NCBI GenBank assembly: GCA_016208015.1
Contig: JACQYW010000012.1
Location: 186,001-250,000 of the forward strand
Direction: 5' to 3'
DNA length: 64,000 nt
Origin: Nitrosomonadales bacterium
GTDB lineage: Bacteria; Pseudomonadota; Gammaproteobacteria; Burkholderiales; Gallionellaceae
Of this stretch, positions 45,481-54,499 are shown in pieces. The first letter of the stretch is position 1, and every line of letters starts with the position of its first letter. The notes beneath the pieces are model-generated. The model saw only the letters and a list, made by a program, of their open reading frames with translations, was not told the origin of the DNA and ran no database searches. Both the position numbers and the translations under genes were made by a program.

Positions 45481-45560
45481 CGAATCAACGGCGGTTCGGA
45501 GAATCAGCAACACAGGACAAAGGCGTCCCACTGCGTAAAGCGCAGTCGGACGCCTTTTTT
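45481..45560 (+). promoter_or_regulatory. ANTAR-type two-hairpin leader and terminator before nrtA
   Basis: P1: CGAATC / GGTTCG stem (45481-45486 with 45493-45498) with hexaloop AACGGC. P2: GGAC / GTCC stem (45515-45518 with 45525-45528) with hexaloop AAAGGC. Both loops have A at position 1 and G at position 4, the ANTAR target rule. The bases of P2 from 45519 on also form the 5' arm of an intrinsic terminator (45519-45528 with 45548-45557, inner stem 45530-45535 with 45541-45546, then T-run), so P2 and the terminator exclude each other. Confidence 0.88.
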
Positions 45561-45599
45561 ATTTTCGAGCCACAGGGTTTATTAAAAGGAGATTTGAAG

Positions 45600-46889
45600 A
45601 TGGACAAGCCAAAACAGGAAATAATCATCGCGAGCGCAAACGCTCCCGAACTAAACAGCCGGAGGGACTTCATGAAAAAGACAGGTGCAATCTTGGGTGC
45701 GGCAGGGATCATGTCGATGGTGCCGATGGGCACGCGCTCTGCTGCCTGGGCGGCGGGTTCGGATGCGCCGGAACTGAAAGAGGTGAATGTGGGTTTCATT
45801 CCGCTGACCGATTGCGCTTCGGTGGTGATCGCCTCGGTGATGAAGTTCGACGAGAAATACGGCATCAAGATCAACCTGTCCAAGGAGGCATCCTGGGCGG
45901 CGGTGCGCGACAAGATGGTGAACGGCGAACTGCATGCGGCGCATGTGCTGTACGGCCTGGTCTACGGCGTGCAGCTCGGCATCGGCGGGCAGAAGAAGGA
46001 CATGTCGGTGCTGATGACGCTGAACAACAACGGTCAGGCCATCACGCTTTCCAACCAGCTCAAGGACAAGGGCGCGACCACCGGTGCGACTTTGAAAAAG
46101 CTGGTGGACAGCGAGAAGCGCGACTACACCTTTGCGCAGACCTTCCCCACCGGCACGCATGCCATGTGGCTGTATTACTGGCTGGCCAGCCACGACATCA
46201 ATCCGCTGAGCGACGTGAAGACCATCACCGTGCCGCCCCCGCAGATGGTGGCCAACATGCGCATCGGCAACATGGACGGTTTCTGCGTCGGCGAGCCCTG
46301 GAACAACCGTGCCATCTACGACAAGATCGGCTTCACCGCCGCGACGACCCAGGACATCTGGAAGGATCATCCGGAGAAAGTGCTGGGCAGCACCGCCGAG
46401 TTCACTCAGAAATATCCCAACACCGCGCGTGCTTTGATCATGGCCGTGCTGGAAGCCTCCAAGTACATCGACGATATGGCCAACCGCCGCAAGGTGGCCG
46501 AGATCATCGCCGACAAATCCTATGTGAACTGCCCGGTCGAGGTGATCGACCAGCGTCTGGAAGGCAAATACGAAGACGGACTGGGCAAGAAGTGGAACGA
46601 CCCGAACTACATGAAGTTCTGCAACGACGGCGCGGTCAACTTCCCCTACCTGTCGGACGGCATGTGGTTCCTGACGCAGCACAAGCGTTGGGGCCTGCTC
46701 AAGGAAGATCCGGACTATCTGGCCGTGGCCAAGAAGATCAACCAGATCGACTTGTATAAGCAGGCTGCGTCGCAGGTCAAGGTGTCCGTGCCCAAGGATG
46801 CGATGCGCACTTCCAAACTGATCGACGGCACCGTATGGGATGGCAAGGATCCGAAGAAGTACGCGGCCAGTTTCAAGGTGCGGGCATGA
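45600..46889 (+). CDS. nrtA: Nitrate ABC transporter substrate-binding protein (NrtA-like)
   Basis: A 429-residue exported solute-binding protein of the NrtA/CmpA family, with a Tat leader (NSRRDFMKKTGAI..). The mature part starts VNVGFIPLTDCAS and includes FPTGTHAMWLYYWLA and NMRIGNMDGFCVGEPW, which line the oxyanion site in this family. ATG 45600 has AAGGAG 8 nt upstream. It begins the nrtABD-like operon after the ANTAR leader, and its stop overlaps the permease start. Nitrate is most likely from context; bicarbonate or nitrite relatives look similar. Confidence 0.88.
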   Translation: MDKPKQEIIIASANAPELNSRRDFMKKTGAILGAAGIMSMVPMGTRSAAWAAGSDAPELKEVNVGFIPLTDCASVVIASVMKFDEKYGIKINLSKEASWAAVRDKMVNGELHAAHVLYGLVYGVQLGIGGQKKDMSVLMTLNNNGQAITLSNQLKDKGATTGATLKKLVDSEKRDYTFAQTFPTGTHAMWLYYWLASHDINPLSDVKTITVPPPQMVANMRIGNMDGFCVGEPWNNRAIYDKIGFTAATTQDIWKDHPEKVLGSTAEFTQKYPNTARALIMAVLEASKYIDDMANRRKVAEIIADKSYVNCPVEVIDQRLEGKYEDGLGKKWNDPNYMKFCNDGAVNFPYLSDGMWFLTQHKRWGLLKEDPDYLAVAKKINQIDLYKQAASQVKVSVPKDAMRTSKLIDGTVWDGKDPKKYAASFKVRA

Positions 46890-47659
46890 TCAGGATCAAA
46901 AAACATCTGGCGGAGCATTGGGTGCCGCCCCTTATCGGCATCGCCCTGTTCCTGTTCCTGTGGTCGCTGCTGGCCCAGGGAGGCGGGGCGCTGCCGGGGC
47001 CGCTCAAGACCTGGGATTCGGCGGTGGTGTTGTTCAGCGACCCGTTCTACCAGAAGACGCCGAACGACCAGGGGATAGGCTGGAACATCCTATACTCGCT
47101 CGGCCGCGTCGGCATCGGCTTCGGGTTGGCCGCGCTGATCGGCATCCCGCTCGGATTCATGATCGGTCGTTTCGGTTTCCTCGACAAGATGACCTCGCCC
47201 ATCGTGAGCATGCTGCGGCCGGTATCGCCGCTGGCTTGGCTGCCCATCGGACTGCTGGTCTTCAAGGCAGCCGATCCTGCCGCCATCTGGGTGATCTTCA
47301 TCTCCAGCATCTGGCCCATGATCATCAACACCGCGATGGGCGTGCGCCAGTTGCCGCAGGACTATCTGAACGTGGCGCGCGTGCTCAACCTGTCGGAATG
47401 GAAAATCTTCACCAAGATATTGTTTCCGGCGACCCTGCCGTACATGCTCACCGGCATCCGTCTGGCCATCGGCACGGCCTGGCTGGTGATCGTCGCGGCG
47501 GAGATGCTGACCGGCGGCGTGGGTATCGGCTTCTGGGTGTGGGATGAATGGAACAACCTGAACGTCGAGCACATCATCATCGCCATCTTCGTCGTCGGCA
47601 TCATCGGCCTGCTGCTGGAGATGATGCTGGTGCAGATCGCCAAACGCTTCAGCTACTGA
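46886..47659 (+). CDS. nrtB: Nitrate ABC transporter permease (NrtB-like)
   Basis: A 257-residue inner-membrane permease with about six hydrophobic segments and the ABC permease EAA-type loop (LNVARVLNLSEWKIFTKILFPATLPY). Similar to NrtB/TauC/SsuC permeases. The ATG overlaps the nrtA stop, so the two are coupled. The ATPase gene follows after 11 nt. Confidence 0.9.
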   Translation: MIRIKKHLAEHWVPPLIGIALFLFLWSLLAQGGGALPGPLKTWDSAVVLFSDPFYQKTPNDQGIGWNILYSLGRVGIGFGLAALIGIPLGFMIGRFGFLDKMTSPIVSMLRPVSPLAWLPIGLLVFKAADPAAIWVIFISSIWPMIINTAMGVRQLPQDYLNVARVLNLSEWKIFTKILFPATLPYMLTGIRLAIGTAWLVIVAAEMLTGGVGIGFWVWDEWNNLNVEHIIIAIFVVGIIGLLLEMMLVQIAKRFSY

Positions 47660-47670
47660 TAGTGATCACC

Positions 47671-48462
47671 ATGAAAAAATATGTGCAAATAGAGAATGTG
47701 CAGATGTCCTTCGAGACCAAGCAGGGCACGTTCGTCGCGCTCAAGGACATCGACCTCAAGATCGATCCGGGCGAGTTCATCACCCTGATCGGGCACTCGG
47801 GTTGCGGCAAGTCCACCCTGCTCAACCTGATCGCGGGCCTGCTGATGCCGACCGACGGCATCATGCTGTGCGCGGATCGCGAGATCGCCGGTCCCGGCCC
47901 GGACCGCGGCGTGGTGTTCCAGAACCATTCCCTGCTGCCTTGGCTGACCTGTTTCGAGAACGTCCACCTTGCAGTAGAGCGCGTGTTCGGCAACACGGAG
48001 AGCAAGGCGCAACTCGCGCAACGCACGCAGGAGGCGCTCGCGCTGGTGCACCTGAGCCATGCCGAACACAAATATCCGCACGAGATCTCCGGCGGCATGA
48101 AGCAGCGTGTCGGCATCGCCCGCGCGCTGTCCATGCAACCCAAGGTGCTGCTGATGGACGAACCGTTCGGCGCGCTCGATGCGCTGACCCGCGCGCACTT
48201 GCAGGACGAACTGATGAAGATCGTCGCGGCCACCAAGAGTACGGTGGTGATGGTCACCCACGATGTGGACGAGGCGGTATTGCTGTCCGACCGTATCGTG
48301 ATGATGACCAACGGCCCGGCAGCGACCATCGGCGAAATACTGACCGTCGATCTGCCCAAGCCGCGCAACCGCCTGGCACTGGCGAACGATGCGCATTACC
48401 ACAGCCTGCGCGGTGCGGTGCTGGAGTTCCTGTACCAGAAGCAGGCGAAGAAGGCAGCGTAG
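47671..48462 (+). CDS. nrtD: Nitrate ABC transporter ATP-binding protein
   Basis: A 263-residue ABC ATPase. It has Walker A GHSGCGKST, the Q loop VVFQNHSLLPWL, signature ISGGMKQRVGIARAL, Walker B VLLMDEPFGALD and the switch histidine VTHDVDEA. There is no extra solute-binding domain, so it corresponds to NrtD instead of the longer NrtC. It completes an NrtABD transporter. Confidence 0.92.
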   Translation: MKKYVQIENVQMSFETKQGTFVALKDIDLKIDPGEFITLIGHSGCGKSTLLNLIAGLLMPTDGIMLCADREIAGPGPDRGVVFQNHSLLPWLTCFENVHLAVERVFGNTESKAQLAQRTQEALALVHLSHAEHKYPHEISGGMKQRVGIARALSMQPKVLLMDEPFGALDALTRAHLQDELMKIVAATKSTVVMVTHDVDEAVLLSDRIVMMTNGPAATIGEILTVDLPKPRNRLALANDAHYHSLRGAVLEFLYQKQAKKAA

Positions 48463-48466
48463 CAAA

Positions 48467-48787
48467 ATGAAGAAGCTACTCCGATCCCTTTACTGGTCCG
48501 CGCATGCAAGCCGGCATGAGGTCGAGATCATGTATTTCGGTAACGCCAGTGAAGCGCTGATGATGACCTCGGAGCGCATGGAGATAAGGAACGATACTTC
48601 TTCCATCGGCCAGGTATTGCATCGATTGCGCGAACGCGGTTCCAGATGGGCGCATGTGCTTGACGAGCACAATGTGATCTGCACCGTCAATGGCAAAACA
48701 GCGTTGCTGTCGGACAGCATCGCAGCCGGAGACGAGATCGGCATCTTCTGCGCAAGGTCCCCGTACGCGGTGAGTGAAGTTTCGTAG
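48467..48787 (+). CDS. MoaD/ThiS-like small protein
   Basis: A 106-residue protein with a beta-grasp-like pattern: HEVEIMYFGNASEAL, then SSIGQVLHRLRERG, NVICTVNGKTALLSDSIAAGDEIGIFCARSPYA. This looks like the MoaD sulfur-carrier fold used in molybdopterin synthesis, but the C-terminus ends SEVS without the terminal Gly-Gly that accepts sulfur. It starts 4 nt after the ATPase gene and precedes the molybdenum-dependent nitrate system, which makes a link to molybdopterin plausible. The family is inferred and the role is uncertain. Confidence 0.6.
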   Translation: MKKLLRSLYWSAHASRHEVEIMYFGNASEALMMTSERMEIRNDTSSIGQVLHRLRERGSRWAHVLDEHNVICTVNGKTALLSDSIAAGDEIGIFCARSPYAVSEVS

Positions 48788-48841
48788 CGAAGCCGGCGCA
48801 GGCCGGCGGCAGCAAAGACAGTAACGACAAACCTCGGAAGA

Positions 48842-48927
48842 GACCCAACGGCGGGTTCCGGGTTTTAAATCTGGAACATAGTGACGACAAAGGCGTCGTT
48901 TCGGCTTGCAGCCGGACGGCGCTTTTT
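48842..48927 (+). promoter_or_regulatory. ANTAR-type two-hairpin leader and terminator before nirB
   Basis: P1: 48842-48846 with 48853-48857, hexaloop AACGGC. P2: ACGAC / GTCGT (48884-48888 with 48895-48899), hexaloop AAAGGC. P2 overlaps the 5' arm of a terminator (48889-48898 with 48917-48926; inner stem 48902-48906 with 48910-48914; T-run). Both loop sequences are identical to those before nrtA. No sigma-54 match lies just upstream, so it probably acts on transcripts from nrt or from a promoter I did not find. Confidence 0.85.
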
Positions 48928-48941
48928 ATTGAGAGGAGTAC

Positions 48942-51389
48942 ATGATGACGAAAACTAAAATGAGACTGGTGGTGATCGGCAACGGCATGGCGGGCATCCG
49001 CACCATCGAGGAATTGCTCAAGATGTCGGCGGACGAATTCGACATCACCGTGTTCGGCGCCGAGCCGCAGCCCAACTACAACCGCATCCTGCTTTCTCCG
49101 GTGCTGTCCGGCGAAATGAAATTTCAGGACACGGTGCTGAACGACTGGCGCTGGTACGAAGAGAACCATATCACCCTGCACACGGGCAAGACGGTGACGA
49201 AGATCGACCGCGTGCGCTGCACGGTCGAAACGGATGACGGGATCGTCGCGCCGTATGACCGCTTGCTGATCGCCACCGGTTCCAATCCCATCATGTTGCC
49301 GGTTCCCGGCATCAACCTGCCCGGCGTGCTGGGCTATCGCAGTATCGCCGACGTGGAAAAGATGCTGGCCGCGGCCCGGCCGGGCAAACGCGCGGTGGTG
49401 ATCGGCGGCGGCCTGCTCGGGCTGGAAGCGGCGAATGGCCTGTCGCTGCGCGGCATGGATGTATCGGTGGTGCATCTGTGCGAATGGCCGATGGAGCGCC
49501 AGCTGGACAAGGTCGGCGGCGGGCTGTTAAAGGAAGCGCTGGAGAAGCGCGGCCTGAAGTTCTATCTGTCGCGCCAGACCGATGCCATTCTCGGCGAGGG
49601 CGCGGTCACCGGTTTGCGTTTCAAGGATGGCGAGGAGATCGTCGCCGATCTGGTCGTGATGTCGGCGGGCATCCGCCCCAACATCGCATTGGCCAAGTCT
49701 GCCGGCATCCATTGCGAACGCGGCATCGTCGTCAGCGACACCATGCAGACCTACGACCCGAAGATCTATTCGGTGGGCGAATGCGTGCAGCATCGCGGCC
49801 AGACTTACGGTCTGGTCGCGCCGCTGTTCGAGCAGGCCAAGGTGGCGGCGAACCATCTCGCCCGATACGGCAGGATGCGCTACGAAGGTTCGTCCGTTTC
49901 GACCAAGCTCAAGGTCACGGGCATCGACCTGTTCTCGGCCGGCGATTTCAATCCGGTGGCCGGGGATGACGAGCTGCTGTTGCAGGATGCGGCGCGCGGC
50001 GTGTACAAGAAACTGGTGCTGCGCGACAACAAGCTGCGCGGCGCGGTGATGTACGGCGACACCGTGGACGGTCCCTGGTATTTCCAGATGATGCGCGACG
50101 GCACCGATGTGTCGGAGATGCGCGAGCATCTGCTGTTCGGCCAGACACACCTCGGCGACTCCGGTCATGGTGCCAAGGCCGGCGTGATGAGCATGCCGGA
50201 CACGGCCGAGATCTGCGGTTGCAACGGCGTGTGCAAGGGCACCATCGTCAACGCGATTATCGACAAGAAACTGTTCACGCTGGACGAGGTGCGCGCCCAC
50301 ACCAAGGCTTCCGCCTCGTGCGGTTCCTGCACCGGGTTGGTGGAGGCGATCCTGGCGAACACGCTGGGCGGCGATTATTCTGCCAAGCCCAGCAAGAAGC
50401 CGATCTGCGGCTGCACCGAGTACGCGCATCAGGACATGTACAAGACGATACGCGAGCGCAGCCTGAAGACCATCCCCGAGGTGATGCAGGCACTGGAGTG
50501 GAAAACGACGGACGGCTGCCATGTCTGCCGCCCCGCGCTCAACTACTATCTGCTGGCTGCCTGGCCGGGCGAGTACGTGGACGACAGCCGCTCGCGCTTC
50601 ATCAACGAGCGGGTGCATGCCAACATCCAGAAGGACGGCACCTACTCGGTGATCCCGCGCATCTGGGGCGGCGTCACTTCGCCCGCCGAGTTGCGTTCCA
50701 TCGCCGAGATCGCCGAACGCCATCAAGTGCCCACCGTTCACATCACCGGCGGACAACGCATCGGCCTCTACGGCATCACCAAGGAGAACCTGCCGAAGAT
50801 GTGGGCCGAGCTGGTCGAGGCGGGATTCGTTTCCGGCCATGCCTACGGCAAATCGCTGCGCACGGTGAAGACCTGTGTCGGCTCGGAGTGGTGCCGTTTC
50901 GGCACGCAGGACTCCACCGGTCTGGGCATCAAGGTCGAGCAGATGACCTGGGGTTCGTGGACGCCGCACAAATTCAAGATCGCCGTGTCCGGTTGTCCGC
51001 GCAATTGCGCCGAGGCCACCATCAAGGATTTTGGCGTGGTGTGCGTGGACTCGGGCTACGAGCTCCATGTCGGCGGCAACGGCGGCGTCAAGGTGCGCGT
51101 CACCGATTTCCTGTGCAAGGTTGCGAGCGAAGCCGAAGTGCTGGAATATTGCGGCGCCTTCATGCAGCTGTATCGCGAGGACGCCCATTACCTGGACCGC
51201 ACCGCGCCGTGGATAGAACGCGTCGGCCTGCCCTACATCAAGCGCCACATCGTCGATGACGCAGAGGGCCGTGCCGAGTTGTACGCGCGCTTCCTCAAGT
51301 CGCAGCAATACTCGCAGGACGACCCGTGGCGGGAACGCGCACAGGGCAAGGATGCGCACGAGTACACAGCACTGGCGACGATTGCGTGA
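48942..51389 (+). CDS. nirB: NADH-dependent nitrite reductase, large subunit
   Basis: An 815-residue cytoplasmic enzyme that reduces nitrite to ammonium. Domains in order: FAD/NAD-binding (about 1-300, LVVIGNGMAG and VVIGGGLLGLE), a BFD-type [2Fe-2S] domain (GCNGVCKG.. CGSCTGL, about 425-480), a second cysteine set (CGCTEYA.. CHVCRP), and the sirohaem/[4Fe-4S] domain with CVGSEWCRFG and SGCPRNC (about 645-690). AGGAG lies 3 nt before ATG 48942 and 6 nt before the in-frame ATG 48945, which may be the true start. It is preceded by the ANTAR leader. Confidence 0.95.
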   Translation: MMTKTKMRLVVIGNGMAGIRTIEELLKMSADEFDITVFGAEPQPNYNRILLSPVLSGEMKFQDTVLNDWRWYEENHITLHTGKTVTKIDRVRCTVETDDGIVAPYDRLLIATGSNPIMLPVPGINLPGVLGYRSIADVEKMLAAARPGKRAVVIGGGLLGLEAANGLSLRGMDVSVVHLCEWPMERQLDKVGGGLLKEALEKRGLKFYLSRQTDAILGEGAVTGLRFKDGEEIVADLVVMSAGIRPNIALAKSAGIHCERGIVVSDTMQTYDPKIYSVGECVQHRGQTYGLVAPLFEQAKVAANHLARYGRMRYEGSSVSTKLKVTGIDLFSAGDFNPVAGDDELLLQDAARGVYKKLVLRDNKLRGAVMYGDTVDGPWYFQMMRDGTDVSEMREHLLFGQTHLGDSGHGAKAGVMSMPDTAEICGCNGVCKGTIVNAIIDKKLFTLDEVRAHTKASASCGSCTGLVEAILANTLGGDYSAKPSKKPICGCTEYAHQDMYKTIRERSLKTIPEVMQALEWKTTDGCHVCRPALNYYLLAAWPGEYVDDSRSRFINERVHANIQKDGTYSVIPRIWGGVTSPAELRSIAEIAERHQVPTVHITGGQRIGLYGITKENLPKMWAELVEAGFVSGHAYGKSLRTVKTCVGSEWCRFGTQDSTGLGIKVEQMTWGSWTPHKFKIAVSGCPRNCAEATIKDFGVVCVDSGYELHVGGNGGVKVRVTDFLCKVASEAEVLEYCGAFMQLYREDAHYLDRTAPWIERVGLPYIKRHIVDDAEGRAELYARFLKSQQYSQDDPWRERAQGKDAHEYTALATIA

Positions 51390-51397
51390 ACAACATG

Positions 51398-51482
51398 TAG
51401 GTTGGGTTAGGCGGGTTACGCCATAACCCAACAGCATATTTAACGATGTCGGGTTACGCATACTACCGCTAACCCGACCTAC
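51398..51482. repeat. REP/MITE-like palindromic element between nirB and nirD
   Basis: Terminal inverted repeats of 14 nt (51398-51411 with 51469-51482, one G-U) enclose further internal repeats of the motif GGGTTACG. The structure resembles dispersed REP/MITE elements. It sits inside the nir operon, 9 nt after the nirB stop. Confidence 0.75.
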
Positions 51483-51499
51483 GGAAATGAGGTGATGAA

Positions 51500-51826
51500 A
51501 TGAACAGGACAAGAATCGGCAAACTGGAAGACATACCGCGCCAGGGTTCGCGCATCGTGAATACCGAGCACGGCGAGATCGCCGTGTTCCGCACCGTGGG
51601 CGACCAGGTGTTCGCGCTCAACAACCGCTGCCCGCACAAGGGTGGTCCGCTGGCGCAGGGCATCGTGCACGGTCAGCGCGTGACCTGTCCGCTGCATAGC
51701 TGGGTGATCGATCTGGCGAGCGGCGCAGCGGTCGCACCCGACTCGGGCTGTGCGCACCGCTACGATGTCCTTGTCGAGGATGGCGTGCTCTTCCTCGACC
51801 CGGAGAGCAGGGAATGCAAAGCCTGA
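51500..51826 (+). CDS. nirD: Nitrite reductase small subunit, Rieske-type
   Basis: A 108-residue Rieske-like protein with both cluster motifs intact (RCPHKGG and CPLHSW). NirD of enterobacteria often lacks these ligands, whereas this one should bind a [2Fe-2S] cluster. It partners NirB. ATGAGGTGATGAA precedes the start. It overlaps the start of the nitrate reductase gene by 13 nt. The REP-like element separates it from nirB. Confidence 0.9.
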   Translation: MNRTRIGKLEDIPRQGSRIVNTEHGEIAVFRTVGDQVFALNNRCPHKGGPLAQGIVHGQRVTCPLHSWVIDLASGAAVAPDSGCAHRYDVLVEDGVLFLDPESRECKA

Positions 51827-54474
51827 GCGAGCCGAAAACAGTCCGCACCACCTGCCCGTACTGCGGCGTGGGCTGCGGCGTGCTGGCCACGGTGGCGGAT
51901 GACGGCGCAGTGCGCGTATCCGGCGATCCGCAACATCCGGCCAATCTCGGGCGCTTGTGTTCCAAGGGCGCCGCGTTGGCCGAGACGCTGGGAAGCGAGG
52001 GGCGTTTGCTGCATTCCGTCGTGGACGGCGAGCAAGTCTCCTGGGATGCGGCGCTGGATCGTGTGGCGGAAGGTTTCGGCAAAGTCATCCGGCAGCATGG
52101 GCCGGATGCGGTGGCGTTCTATGTCTCCGGGCAACTGCTGACCGAGGATTACTACGTCGCCAACAAGTTGATGAAGGGTTTCATCGGGAGCGCGAACATC
52201 GACACCAACTCGCGCCTGTGCATGTCCACCGCGGTGGCCGCGCACAAACGCGCCTTCGGCGCCGATGCGGTGCCGGTCTGCTACGAGGATGTCGAGACCG
52301 CCGATCTGGTCGTCATCGTCGGTTCCAATTACGCGTGGGCGCATCCGGTGCTGTACCAGCGGCTGGCCGCGGCGAAAAAATCGCGCCCGGACATGCGGGT
52401 GGTGGTGGTCGACCCGCGCCGCACGGCGACCTGCGATATCGCCGACCTGCATCTGTCCATCACCCCCGGAAGCGATGCCTACCTGTTCAACGGGCTGCTG
52501 CATCACCTGCGGCGCGAGGACGCGCTCGACCTGGCCTACGTCGAGGCGCACGTGGAGGGATTTGCTGCGGCGTTCGAGGCGGCGCGCGCCGTCAGTTCGA
52601 TTCCCGGGGTGGCGCAGGTTTGCGGCGTGGCCGAAACCGAGGTCGGCGAATTCTTCCGCCTGTTCGCGCGCACAGACCGTTGCGTGACCATCTTCTCGCA
52701 GGGCGTCAACCAGTCCTCCAGCGGCGTGGATAAAGCAAATGCGATCATCAACGTGCATCTGGCGACGGGGCGCATCGGCCGACCCGGCATGGGACCGTTC
52801 TCGGTCACCGGCCAGCCGAATGCGATGGGCGGACGCGAGGTGGGCGGGCTGGCCAATCAACTCGCGGCGCATCTGGATTTTGCCGATGCGGCGAGTATCG
52901 ATCTGGTGGCGCGCTTCTGGGATGCGCCGAACATCGCGCATGCACCCGGCTTGAAGGCAGTGGACATGTTCCGGGCCATCGCGGAGGGAAAGATCAAGGC
53001 GGTGTGGATCATGGGGACCAATCCGGTGGTGAGCATGCCGGATGCGGATCGCGTGCGCGCCGCCTTGCAGGCTTGCGAGCTGGTGGTGGTCTCCGATTGC
53101 GTGGCGCATACCGATACCACCGCCTGTGCCGACATTCTGTTGCCGGCCGCAGGCTGGGGCGAGAAGGGCGGCGCGGTGACCAATTCCGAACGGCGCATCT
53201 CGCGCCAGCGATCTTTTCTGCCGGTGGCGGGGGAGGCGAGGCCTGACTGGTGGATCATCACCCAGGTGGCGCAGCGCATGGGCTTTGGCGAGGCGTTCGC
53301 CTACACCAGCCCGGCACAGATATTCCGCGAACATGCGCAGCTGTCCGGTTTCGAAAATCCGGGTACACGCGCCTTCGATATCGGCGCGCTGAGCGAACTG
53401 GACGATGTGCGCTACGACGCGTTGCAGCCGTTGCAGTGGCCGCTCAATGCGCAGTCGCCCGAAGGAACGCAGCGTTTGTTCGGTGATGGAAAGTTCTTCA
53501 CGACCAGCGGCAAGGCGAACATGGTCGCGGTCGCACCGCGACTGCCTGCCATCGCGACCGATGCCGATTTTCCGCTGGTGCTGAATACCGGCCGCATCCG
53601 CGACCAGTGGCACACCATGACGCGCACCGGCAAGGTGCCGCGGCTGAATGCGCATCAGTTCGAACCGTTCGTGCAGGTGCACGCCGCCGATGCGCAGGAG
53701 CATCGACTGCCGGATGGAGGATTGGCGCGCCTGAGCAGCCGCCAGGGCAGCATGCTGGCGCGCATACAGCTCAGCGAAGATCAGCGGCTCGGCTCGGTGT
53801 TCGTGCCGATGCACTGGAGCGACGCCTTTGCAAGATCGGCGCGCGCAGATGCACTGGTCGCGCCGATCACCGATCCGATCTCCGGGCAGCCGGAGTCCAA
53901 ACACACGCCGGTGCGGGTCGAGCCTTACCGGGCTGCCTGGCAGGGGTTCGTGTTGAGCCGTACACGACTGGACTTCAAGGATGCCGGCTACTGCGCCTGC
54001 TCGCAGGGCGCGGGCTACTGGCGGCATGAAATTGCCGGCGAGCAGTTGCCGGAGGATTGGCGTGCCTGGGTGCAGGCAGCTTTACCCGATTCGGCAGAGT
54101 GGGTCGAATACAGAGATGCGGCGATGGGCCGTTATCGTGCCGCCTGTCTGCAGGACGGGCGCCTGCAGGCGGTGTTCTTCATCGCGGCGGATCAGCGTTT
54201 GCCGGAACGCGAATGGCTGGCCAGCCTGTTCAGCCAATCCCGTCTGGCCCCCGCCGACTTGGCCGGATTGCTGTCTGCACGGCCCCCGCTGGGTACGGTT
54301 TCCGATATCGGACATATCGTGTGTGCCTGTCATAGCGTGGGAGAAAAAACCATTCTGAACGCCATTCATACACAGGGGCTGGATAGCGTCGAGGCTGTGG
54401 GTGCGAGTCTGAAAGCGGGCACCGGTTGCGGCTCCTGCGTACCAGAGATCCGTCGCTTGCTTGCGCGTCGTTGA
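51814..54474 (+). CDS. nasA: Assimilatory nitrate reductase, catalytic subunit
   Basis: An 886-residue molybdopterin enzyme that reduces nitrate to nitrite in the cytoplasm. An N-terminal [4Fe-4S] motif (CPYCGVGCG.. LCSKG) leads the molybdopterin core (MGTNPVVSMPDADRVR, GWGEKGGAVTNSERR, NTGRIRDQWHTMTRTGK). A C-terminal BFD-type [2Fe-2S] domain follows (CACHSV.. CGSC, about 830-880), as in the NasA/NarB type that takes electrons from NADH or ferredoxin partners. The missing Tat leader places it in the cytoplasm. It is the last gene of the nrt/nir/nas run. Confidence 0.95.
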   Translation: MQSLSEPKTVRTTCPYCGVGCGVLATVADDGAVRVSGDPQHPANLGRLCSKGAALAETLGSEGRLLHSVVDGEQVSWDAALDRVAEGFGKVIRQHGPDAVAFYVSGQLLTEDYYVANKLMKGFIGSANIDTNSRLCMSTAVAAHKRAFGADAVPVCYEDVETADLVVIVGSNYAWAHPVLYQRLAAAKKSRPDMRVVVVDPRRTATCDIADLHLSITPGSDAYLFNGLLHHLRREDALDLAYVEAHVEGFAAAFEAARAVSSIPGVAQVCGVAETEVGEFFRLFARTDRCVTIFSQGVNQSSSGVDKANAIINVHLATGRIGRPGMGPFSVTGQPNAMGGREVGGLANQLAAHLDFADAASIDLVARFWDAPNIAHAPGLKAVDMFRAIAEGKIKAVWIMGTNPVVSMPDADRVRAALQACELVVVSDCVAHTDTTACADILLPAAGWGEKGGAVTNSERRISRQRSFLPVAGEARPDWWIITQVAQRMGFGEAFAYTSPAQIFREHAQLSGFENPGTRAFDIGALSELDDVRYDALQPLQWPLNAQSPEGTQRLFGDGKFFTTSGKANMVAVAPRLPAIATDADFPLVLNTGRIRDQWHTMTRTGKVPRLNAHQFEPFVQVHAADAQEHRLPDGGLARLSSRQGSMLARIQLSEDQRLGSVFVPMHWSDAFARSARADALVAPITDPISGQPESKHTPVRVEPYRAAWQGFVLSRTRLDFKDAGYCACSQGAGYWRHEIAGEQLPEDWRAWVQAALPDSAEWVEYRDAAMGRYRAACLQDGRLQAVFFIAADQRLPEREWLASLFSQSRLAPADLAGLLSARPPLGTVSDIGHIVCACHSVGEKTILNAIHTQGLDSVEAVGASLKAGTGCGSCVPEIRRLLARR

Positions 54475-54499
54475 AGTCGATTCTTGTATTCTGATCGCG

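Noticed and set aside
48690..48712. A TGGCA..TTGC sequence before nirB as a second sigma-54 promoter
   Set aside because: The GG and GC elements are 14 bp apart instead of 12, and it lies inside the MoaD-like gene.
49527..51512. A 661-codon open frame antisense to nirB
   Set aside because: The nirB reading has all cofactor motifs; the antisense frame has none.
51760..54027. A 755-codon open frame antisense to the nitrate reductase gene
   Set aside because: The plus-strand gene has complete molybdopterin-enzyme motifs; the antisense product has His/Arg-rich composition without any family.
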